This document shows, piece after piece, positions 1 through 9,600 of a stretch of DNA of 10,199 nucleotides. Within the stretch, counting starts at the first letter, position 1; every line of letters begins with the position of its first letter. The DNA is taken from the NCBI GenBank assembly GCA_015143735.1, contig VKHC01000681.1:1-10199 (forward strand), written 5' to 3'. This stretch comes from Synura sp. LO234KE (taxonomy: Eukaryota; Sar; Synurophyceae; Synurales; Mallomonadaceae). The notes below the pieces were generated by a model. The model was not told where the DNA came from. It saw nothing but the letters and a program-made list of their open reading frames with translations, and made no database searches. Made by a program: the position numbers and the translations under genes.

Positions 1-1259
1 GCAGGAATCAGCTGACATTTCATTCGTCTATTTTACTGGCTGCAAAAGTGTCGTCGTGAGCTCTTGAGCATTTTGGTGGAATGCTGATGATGTGGTACTA
101 GTCAGTTCTGAGTGCTGAACGGTCGGGAGCCCACCTTCCTCGTTGCTAGATTCAGCTATTTTGCAGATAATCGAATAGTTAATTACAAAGTCAGTAAGAA
201 AGATAATGGCGACGAAGTCAATCGAACCAGTACAGGCCGAGAAAAAACCACCTTCGCTCTATGCAAGAACTTAGATGAAGAAGCAACAATAAGCATCATC
301 CTACATGTTTTATGTCCTATACTAGTTGTCGTTCTTTGCTGCATGCGATGTGTTACTACCAAATGAGGAGAATATTTGGATGATGGCTTCCTCTGGCATG
401 CGATGTATGGTGGTGATTCTTCCGACTACCACGACGACGCGAATATGTATAATACTAGTAGGTTTTTTTGAGTACACGAAGGGGCATGATACGCAAGTCC
501 AAGTAAGAAACACGTCTTGATTCTCCTAGGTAGTGGCGCATTAGATTTCCGTCAATGCTACCACTACTAGCTAGTATACCACTAAGAGCGACGACTCGTC
601 GGTAAGCAACGGGAGGACTTGTTGGCCCTGCTTGGCACATTGAGGCTGGTGATTGTTAATACCCATTTCTGCTCTGTATTAACTTTTTCTCACTATTTTT
701 CCTTACTTCGTGACCACTGGCTGGCGAGCGACGGGTAATAGTGTCAATTTGGTTTTATAAAAATCCAAGTCGAAAACTACTACATAACCACTCATATTCG
801 GAAGAACGAATCACCTGTAGCATAAGTAAGTCCTTCCTTATCTTCAAAAGAGACCCGCAGCACACTGCCAAAAGTGTAACAAGGATAGGTTTGTTGTTTA
901 TGCGTTGATTATGTGCCTAAGATATTCGGTTAGCGAGGCCTTGACTTTATCAATAAAAATGAACATGCCGTTGAGTACTCGATCACATTTCGAGTTGCAG
1001 GCCAAACCGTGATCCTGCGATGCCTAGAAGACCAGCAGAAATACACGGACTATTCGTGATACAAGATACAAAGATGAATTACGACACAAGATATTATGAC
1101 AAAATATTCGATTGCTAAGAATCAACGTCACAACGTAGGTTAACCCGACAATTAAGATGATGCTAAGGATACATAATGATATTTGTAGATAGTAAATAAG
1201 AAACAGGTATAAATAAATTTTTACTTATTTAATATTCGCTGAATTGATTGATTAATTCA
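1..1259. other. Region without a recognisable gene
   Basis: Only short frames are open here, the longest being 84 codons at 112-366 with a hydrophobic tail and a non-ATG start. Its content matches no family I know. The sequence GCATGCGATGT occurs at about 341 and again at about 398. Near 1200-1230 is an AT-rich stretch with AAATAA and TTATTT arms around a T-run. One isolated GTAAGT at 826 has an AG five bases upstream of it, which breaks the triplet rule seen in the gene. I treat this region as intergenic or intronic. Confidence 0.5.
676..708. repeat. Short composite direct repeat, copy 1
   Basis: GTATTAACTTT (676-686) is followed shortly by TATTTTTCCTTACTT (694-708). The same two blocks recur in the same order at 2728-2738 and 2759-2773. 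Conservation of both blocks in order suggests remnants of a common repeat, but the flanks do not match and no complete element can be delimited. Confidence 0.35.
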
Positions 1260-2280
1260 GGCAACGAATCGAGTTGCTTCACGCTGCAAATCGTTCTGCT
1301 TTAGCCGAATTTCATCGCTGGACGAATAAGTTTTCGAAGGTACCTATAAAGCGATGGACCAATTTGCGAACAGAGTGATGGTTTGGACGGGAGATTTCTG
1401 GCATGAGAACGAAGAGATATATTGAATGCATTGAAACAGTCATGACCGCTTTGCGATGAAATCATGGCAACGACACGAACCGTCCATCAACGATTCTATG
1501 GTTGATGACAATAACTTCCGCACACGGCAGAGACTACAGCGGTTGGCACGAACGCACCCATAGCGCGATAGCAACAGGGAATCATCCGATGAAGCCATCA
1601 AAAAACTTGACGATGTTTCTTTTTTTATAGCAGCGTTGATAACCTATCCTATCTATACGAAAGCTGCATCGGGAATTCATTTTTTCAAATTGGTTTGTTG
1701 ACTTATCACGTAGGAGTGACCGGGCTATATTTCCAGCCATGATCGATGATATAGAGTGACCAACGTGCCGCAGTTGAACCTGCAAGGGAAAATTCACACA
1801 TACGCTCTGTCGACTATGCTCACCGGGGAAGTTCTACGTAACTTCAATAAAGCTGAACGTCCACCCCAAGAACTGAAGTTGGAAATACATCATATGTACG
1901 TTCTATTGGGTGATCATGAAAGGGCATCTGGGCTAACCAATAATAACCTGGTAGAAGTTTGCTCGCTATTTCAACAAATGTAATAAAAGCGCCAAATCTG
2001 GGCGAGCGCCGATCATCACATCGTAGAAGTAGGCCCAGGGTGAAATTTGGATTCCGTGAAATCTCGCATATGCGATCTCGGCTGACAAAGCCCAGGGACA
2101 AGCGCTTTCGAGGTTTGGTTGTGATTTCCATATTCTCAGCATTAGCAATAGTCACGCATATGCTCCATTCACCAGGTATAGCCGCTTTGCGATTCGAGTT
2201 CAATTCCACAACCTCATGGGACACGCATCACGAATGTAGCTACCATCGCAAATATTGTATTTTTATCGATAGTAAATAAT
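1260..2280. other. Coding-like but interrupted region, possibly a decayed gene or mobile element
   Basis: This stretch is less AT-rich than its surroundings. The plus frame from 1262 stays open for over 120 codons apart from two TGA triplets. It is followed in other frames by 75 codons (1756-1983) and 106 codons (1959-2279). On the minus strand, 1844-2224 is open for 126 codons, the longest frame in the window. Successive frames on one strand with few stops suggest an old coding sequence with frameshifts. The overlapping minus frame means the strand is not certain. No domain, catalytic motif or terminal repeat is recognisable. Confidence 0.25.
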
Positions 2281-3483
2281 AATGCAATAGAAGACTTTGA
2301 CTGGTGGCTTACCATACGCATTTCGGAAACTCCCAAACTTCCTCATCAGTGGTCTTTAAAACTAACCATGTACAGCATTCCCACCTCAGAAATCCTTTCA
2401 ATTACCGTTGAAAGAGTCCTTACGTTGAAGGATAAACGCATTTGAGAAATCCGTTGATAGACGCCATCGCGCATCACTCGAGCTGATTACATATAGTATC
2501 AGGAATAATAAAATATAAGGGCGCCTGTTGAAAAATCCTCGCCGCTGAAAGATCCTTCAGAAAGATTATGACGAAATCAACAGTGCATTAATCGCACATT
2601 TCCTACGATTTTGCTATACTCTTCTAGAATGAGGAGTGTGAATAAATAAATTAATACTTAAGAAAATCCCGGTCATGCCCTACTTTTGTTAATTATATAT
2701 TTCATGATAATAGATAATAATTGCATAGTATTAACTTTAAATGTACGCTATTTGTGAGTATTTTTCCTTACTTACACAACCTAAAACAGCCTTTGTGCAC
2801 GAAACAACTTTCCACTAAACCAGACATAACCTGCGCAAAAATGCTGCCCCAAGCTACATAACGGACTGCGAGGCAGCACAAAAGGTTACTGAGAAAGCGG
2901 CCGTCATCCGATTGAAAACTGGTTATAATAACAATTTTATCATATTTGCACAGAATTCATGAAGTTCTTCAACAATTTACTTCTGAATGATCATAGAACG
3001 ACACAAGGCAGACAAATAAAAAATTTTAAAATCCTATCGAAATACTTTTACGTCCAAACCGCCGGGGAAATCTGTACAGAACCAGCATTAACGACTTATA
3101 CAGCCTGGGAGGCGGATACGGTCGTATTGGCTTATTGGAAAATGCACCCCTAATCTCACAACTGAACGCATATCAATCAAATGATAATAATCATAGTATT
3201 TGAATTTCAAACTTCCATCGCAGTACAACGCGGACACAAACAATTTAAATTAATAAAACGGAATACGCGGCAACGTATACCAAAATCATCACATAAAAAT
3301 TCCAAGCATTTGAATGACCCGTGAAAAATGGCTGCGAAATCAATCGTTTTGAATACTATTATATCTGCCCTTAATATTTTTAGCGTCATTCAACTCAAAA
3401 ATTTATTATGACCGTCGGTTTCTACAGATCAACAACCGATTCCCGAACGAGGCAAGAATCAAGAGACTAGGGCAAATATGTTA
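2281..3483. other. AT-rich intergenic sequence, no feature seen
   Basis: No open frame longer than about 65 codons and no spaced AG-codon-GT series on either strand. The region contains runs such as AATAAATAAATTAAT near 2640 and several AATAAA-like hexamers that could serve as polyadenylation signals, but no gene end can be tied to them. Confidence 0.5.
2728..2773. repeat. Short composite direct repeat, copy 2
   Basis: The same 11-base and 15-base blocks as at 676-708, but 20 rather than 7 bases apart. The two copies lie about 2.05 kb apart and bracket the coding-like stretch at 1260-2280. They could be vestiges of element ends, though they are too short to call terminal repeats. Confidence 0.35.
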
Positions 3484-3583
3484 AAATTTCTGCGCTCGCT
3501 TACGCGCGTAAAAGTTTTTAAAATTTAAAATTTTCACTTAAAAAAATTATTTGTCCGAAACCGTAGGCTCGTTATTGGACACG
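3484..3583 (+). promoter_or_regulatory. Probable 5' flank or leader of the micro-exon gene
   Basis: The 100 bases before the start codon hold a perfect 12-bp palindrome, TTACGCGCGTAA at 3500-3511. An A/T-only stretch follows it, with TTTAAAATTTAAAATTTT-type sequence at about 3515-3534. A GC-rich palindrome next to an AT tract about 70 bp upstream of a start codon would suit a core promoter or transcription-factor site. No classical TATA box or initiator can be assigned, and the transcription start is unknown. Confidence 0.3.
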
Positions 3584-3613
3584 ATGGCGAAATTTTGTTA
3601 TTTCCTTCTTTTA
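3584..3613 (+). CDS. Exon 1: initiator Met and hydrophobic start of a signal peptide
   Basis: ATG at 3584 opens ten codons (M-A-K-F-C-Y-F-L-L-L) that run straight into a perfect GTAAGT donor at 3614. The start has A at -3 and G at +4, a good eukaryotic initiation context. Lysine followed by a hydrophobic run is typical of a signal-peptide n- and h-region. The exon ends in phase 0, as all later exons do, which is why this start is preferred. The ATG at 3658 opens a similar hydrophobic stretch (M-K-F-L-C-V-Y) but would reach the donor at 3681 after 23 nt, out of phase with the rest. No upstream coding exon is needed, though untranslated exons cannot be excluded. Confidence 0.75.
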
Positions 3614-6600
3614 GTAAGTTAAGACATTCTTAAATGAGACTGATTCATGTTCAGAAGATGAAATTTCTATGTGTCTACAGGTAAGAGGGAAAAATTGCTC
3701 ATTCATTCGTTTTATAGTTTATTCTCCTATTAAAAAAAAGATTTCTCGTGACGTTTATAAAGTTTATGGAATGGTTTGCAAATTATAAATTAATCATGTC
3801 ATTCTGCATGTTGATATAATTTAACCTTGAATTATGATCCGGAACAAAAAAGGAAGTAAGTTAGTTTTCGTAATGAGCTTCATGCATCACATATTTTTTC
3901 TCAGATGGTAATGGAAGCAACTGTTAATTGACAAGTTTGTAGCTTACCACTCCGCGTAGACTTCATTGGCTTCCGCGTGTGTGAGTTTCCAGCTAATATA
4001 ACAGATCACATTATTATCCTCTAACTTAAATGGCTTTTCGTAAGAAAGTAAGCTCGTAATATCTACTCATTCCAATCAACTTTAATTTCCTTATTCTAAT
4101 ATAGTCGGTAGGAGTCGTTTCAATTTTTTTGGAATTCAGTCATTTACCCAAACGTTAGACGGCAAGATTTTGTGCAGGGCATCAATATTACTTGATAACT
4201 CTGCAACTCAAATTGCCGAATGTTTATTTCAGCAAGTCAGTTACATTTTCCTGCAAAAGCCATCACCTATTAAGGAATTTTTTGAAACAACAGATTGTAA
4301 TGCTTTTCGTCAAGCTTCGATTTCTTACGCTTTATGTGCTGACTTAATACCGCTTAAACCTACCTAGAATGTAAGCGCATAGAACGAGAACTGATTGATT
4401 GCTTTCTTTAAATTTACTCTGGTCCCTGGTAGAATGTAAGTGTCCCTTTTGTACTTATATTCGCGTCGTGTGATTTTCGAGGTTGCTCGGCAGTGCATCA
4501 ACGTGAGTCGATTAGAAGAATGAGAAAACTGAAATTGTTCCATTAATGCTTGCTCACATATTGATTATCGCAATTCAATATTCCTTGGTGATCACAGGGA
4601 GTAAGTAACTCATGCTTCAAGCATAACGTCATACTTCGCTTGATTCGTTGTTTATTTTTCGCATGATTATCATTATGTTATACTTGTACTTGTTCACAGG
4701 GGGTAAGTCTCTGGCGCTTTACTAGTACATTTTAGTTTTGCTGAACATCTCATTTCCAACTATTCAATATGTGGGACTTCTGGCGTGCAGTTTGTGAGTG
4801 CAATATCAACTTCATTTATTTATGGCCTGACGTGTCGTCATCCAACGGACCATTAATCAAAACTAATTCGAATCGCCAAAGACTGTCAGTGGTTTTATCG
4901 AGTTATTATGATAAAGAGTATATTGTTTGACTTCTCCCAATTCTCCATGGTACAGTATGTAAGTAATCGATATCTACTAATTCTACATGTCAGATAACAT
5001 GAGCTCATTATCTATGTATAAATGTTTGCAGTGTGTAAGTGCACTCATGGCCCATTCGGTGACCCACATTGATGAGTGCACGGCCTCCTCTCAGTGCCCC
5101 GGAGTAAGCCTATCTACACTGCTGACTCTTTCTTCAAGCCAATGATGTTATTTTATGACACTTTCAAGGGAAGTGTAAGTATTGGACTATACCAGAAGTA
5201 TTTCAAATATTATTTATCAGGAGTGCTTCTTTAACAAATATTTGGTTCATTCTCCAGTGCGTAAGTGATGACTCTTCTCAAACCCAAATCCACTTGATTT
5301 GCCCTTGTTCCCAGAACGTAAGTGTTGTAAAAAGTTTTAATATGAAGAATATCATAATATCTGGAATTGTGTAAATTGATCTACATCAGGCCGGCGTAAG
5401 GAGACTTATTTCCTCATTTTTAGCGATATATCAATAACGCTGTGATCGGTACTGTTATTTCGAATATATATGGGTTAGGATGTAAGTTATAATTTTTCCT
5501 GATTGCACATTTTGACTTTCGTGAACACCTTTCTGTTCCAATTCTTCCTTGATACGCTTTAAGTTGGTGAGTAAATGTGAAGTTTGAATCGACATTTCAT
5601 CCGCGTCATCACGATTTCGACATTTTAAATTTGTTGTTATTTCAGTATGTAAGTTCCACAAGTTTTAAACTTTATTCAGAGCGTGATTTGAGTTTTGTAT
5701 TCATTCGTCAGAGTGTAAGTTGAGCTATAACTGCTATCGAAATCGATGCTGTCGTATGCTCCTTATTGCTTTTCGGAAATATGGATCACCTTGTGCAGCA
5801 ACCTAGTGTAAGTCGATACCTCTAGCAAATGATCAATCTCAAATACATATGCGCTTATTTCTTGTCAAGCCGGTGAGTATTTTGTTCATCTCCAACGCGC
5901 TAATACTTAACCGCTATTACAGTATGTACGTACCGCACCCCACTCCACATCCTATGCGAGTTAACAGCCTTTCCGGTTTCTCTTGTAGTGCGTAAGTTAT
6001 AACCAAAGTTTCTGTGATACTTATCGTGTTTAGTGAGCGATGCGATGTAAAATTGTTCTTGTACTTGGTTAGGTGGTAAGGGGGAAACGTCGCCTTCCGA
6101 GCGTAACATATTATAATTGTCTGAAACCAGGCTGTAAGTTATGCGCAACTATATATGTATTCGTGTAATATAACAAACACCGTACTCCAGGTGGTACGTA
6201 CCGATGGGCATAGATACTCGCGATCTAACTGCCGGCCCTCACGACAATTTGCCTTGTTGAATCAGTATGTAAGTAGATATTGTGTGACTAATCATGGCTT
6301 GTAATAGTATAACCTTACCTCCACTTGCTGACGGGCCTCCACCGCAATGAAGAATGTGAGAATTCATGTGCTCGATCGTAGCGTGAATTTCGCATCACTT
6401 TATTCTACAGCCGGTATGACAGTCCTCGAGCAGTGCCTCAATCGAATTGTGTCGTAAATCTATAATTGTGACTGTCTGTTCCCTGGGGTTCAAACAGCAA
6501 GTATGTTTGTCGTACATGTAACAGTCACGATGGATCTTACCCTTCGTTCCCTTAAATAGAGCGTACGTCCTCGTAGTCGAGTCGATTCGCTCCGAATGTG

Positions 6601-9600
6601 TAACGGTTTTACACAATTGACAGACTGTATGTTACGATAAGCACAAGACTGTGGATATACCTCATCCTTGCGTCCGAATTCGGTCAAATATCTCTCCGGC
6701 AATAGAATGTGAGCAGCTGTTTCGTATTCCTTGTTACCGTTATTCACTTCTACGCTGACAATATCGGGATGACTGCGTAAAGGAAGTAAGTAAATTATTC
6801 CTGTTTACGTATAAACTAACTTCAGCTCTGGTGTGTGGCTCAATACGCCCTAATTATTCCCAGACTGTGAGTTTGCACTCAAAGGAAAATCGATTCCTCC
6901 TTATTTTCTGTCCCCTCAACCCCCGTAAACCCTACAGGGAGTAAGATAGATGAAAGCGCTTACTCTTAAGTCATTATAGTTTTTCCGAAATTTCAGAACG
7001 TGAGTGAAGTTCCTCTCTCAATACAATTCGTATGAGATAAATGCCCTAATCGTATTAGACGGTACGTGCGCCTACGATCCATGAAGGTTATCGAGCTTTG
7101 ACTGACTCTTGTCCGCACAAATCTTTTTTCACTTGCGTAATAGACGGTACTTTGCGTCATTCCTAACTACGTTGGTCACCATGATTTAGTTCATAACATC
7201 GGATGTACACTAGTCGGTGAGGCACATCAATCTTGCAACCACCATGTTCAGTATGACGAATTGGGCCGTATTTCGTACCTATCGCGCAGCCGGTAAGGAT
7301 ACAAATGGGAGAGTTGACGTGGTATCTGTTTCATGGGAACGTCAAATATATTATAGACGGTAATCTTGCAACCATTATTAAAAGATCAAATTTAACGCCT
7401 TTTCCGATGATTTATGCTACGCTGATCCAGGGGGTAATAGTCGTTACTTTAATTCAAAACATGTCGGATTAACAGTCGAGAATGATGGTCTGAAAGATGG
7501 TAAATGATCCATACATATTAGGCGATATGATATATGTTGACTGTTTTTGTATGTATATCTCTGCTTTATAGCCGGTAAGCTTAATTGTCGTAGGACCCTG
7601 TTAGATTCTCTTCTGACTTTATCTCACCTTAGACGGTATGTGCATTCTCAATTTGACCCGCATTTCCTCATTTGCAATTTCCATTTCTGATGTCGGTCGT
7701 CTTAATTCGTCCTCATCCCCTTGCCACTCTGACTCGGTCAGGGAGCGTCGGTTATGGTACTATATTCAATCATGGCAATTAGCTGTACTCAAATGTTAAA
7801 TATGATTTGATTGCGCTTGTACCTAGCCGGTATTATACTCCATAAATATGGTGGATTTGAAAAGCATTCTGATTTATGTACGGCTTCGTTCTTCGGGTAT
7901 TTCGGGCATTCCAGACGGTAAGGACATGTTGGAAATGGACATGTTTGAAAACTTTCTTTAATTTGACGATACTTCTTTACGGGACGTTCGCCTCACTTAG
8001 TTGAAGCCGGTGGGAGTAAATTATCAACGTGGTCGCTCACATGAAATCGGTTTTATCGTTTCCGTATTGAAATTTACATTAGACGGTAACTTGTTATGGT
8101 ATCAAACTGATTCTCGCGTAATATATGTTCGGATCATGTTCATGTTGTCAGACCAAACCGGTATATACGTCTACTTGCAAGATCTACGCGTCAGTTTTAG
8201 ATTAATTTTATTATTCGTTCGAACTTCATCGAACTTCGCCCGACTCTGCTCGGATGCCAGACCGGACCGGTGCGTCTGATGCCGTAACTTGCAGATCCGT
8301 TTAAATAACCCCAGTCTTTCTTTTGTTACTGACTGTTGTACTGATATCCAGACGGTAAGCATCTAATCGTTTCCAAAGTTGTTACGATAATATTGTATCA
8401 TTTAATTGTACTATCACGAAAGGCTAAACCGGTAAATATTTATTTTGCACCTACGTCAGACTTCAATATATATTCTTTGTGTCATATTTTTTCAGACGGT
8501 AAATGATCAGCAGAAGTTAAAGTTATCGATGTCTTTATAATTCATATCATTCCAATTTATGACTCAAAAATTCTCCCAGTTCCTTCCGGTAATAAATCCG
8601 GCCTTATCAATTATTTTAATTTTTGTTGTTTTAATTTGCTGTCTGTTTAGACGGTGCGACTTCAAAAATGATATTATCTACTTGTATCCATTTATTAACT
8701 AAATGTTGTTGCTCGTATGGGGTTCTGATATCCCAGGGACCAACGGTAAAATACTTCAATATAGTGCTACTTCTTTTTTACCTTTACATTTTCGTCAGGT
8801 GAAGATACATATACTTAACAACTTATATCATTTATTGTACAGTATTCATAATCATATTTTGTTGCCTACGGATGCGTAGCGCTCTCCGGTATGTCGCACC
8901 CTCTTCAACGTGTACATATCTAGGACAGCCGACGCATCAACATTTTATTCGTATCTGCCACAGACGGTTCGCTTAATTTGAGAAAGATTAATGTTATTAT
9001 CACTCATCCACAACGTCAAATCTATTTGGGGTTTAGAAATTTCCGGTAATATTTTACCTTATTAGGATCATTTGATGTTAACCATCGTTATCTCGGGGGA
9101 TGGAACCTCACTTAACTTCCATTATTATCTTATGACCTGAACGTGACTTTAGACGAGATCGGTACGGTTCAGTATACTTTTGAACCAGTCGTAAATTTAC
9201 ATAATCTCATTCTTTACTTCAACTGTCCTTGATATATGGGAACTGCGCTGTGTATTCTTTTGACCCATGGCTTCCAACGTCCACTCCCTTGCATGATGTC
9301 TGGAATGGAACCGCAGGTATTTATTTGCAGTCCGAATGAAATTGATCTGTGTGATATCTGCATTATCTCAGTGCGATGATTGCAAAACTACGGTATGAGA
9401 ATCGATGATTCTAGTTCTGAATATTCTGTTTTAATTTCCCTCAATGGTGTTGCTAATTACTTCTCCAGATCGCACCGGTAAATCCATATTATCTATGCAC
9501 TTTTGCGCTTAAATGTAGCATAATACTGATCTCTTATTAATTTTAGACGGTGTGGATTGTGAATTTAAGATATCATGCTCTTTAACCAACCGTCTTTGAT

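Noticed and set aside
112-366. 84-codon frame with a hydrophobic C-terminal segment as a membrane protein gene
   Set aside because: Non-ATG start, no recognisable family, and overlapping frames of similar length on both strands. Not distinguishable from chance.
816-831. AG, five bases, then GTAAGT as an upstream micro-exon
   Set aside because: An isolated match. Its length is not a multiple of three, no neighbouring modules exist, and one GTAAGT per few kb is expected by chance.
3658-3680. ATG at 3658 as the true start, with a 23-nt first exon
   Set aside because: It would enter the all-phase-0 chain in the wrong phase. The ATG at 3584 gives a phase-0 exon ending at a perfect GTAAGT.
4170-4367. 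65-codon open frame as a conventional exon
   Set aside because: Its stop coincides with the TAG acceptor of AAT 4368, and it contains three better-supported splice modules (CAA 4233, ATT 4294 and their donors). Its length is expected by chance.
5680-5682. AGC flanked by AG and GT as an extra exon
   Set aside because: It would leave a 31-nt intron before it and a 29-nt one after it, well below the 50-nt minimum seen elsewhere, and its donor GTGATT has no +5G. AGT 5712 fits instead.
8001-8279. 92-codon open frame across the Pro-Thr region
   Set aside because: It runs through five AG-codon-GT modules with matching spacing and starts at a non-ATG codon. Frames of this length are not unusual in a 10-kb window.
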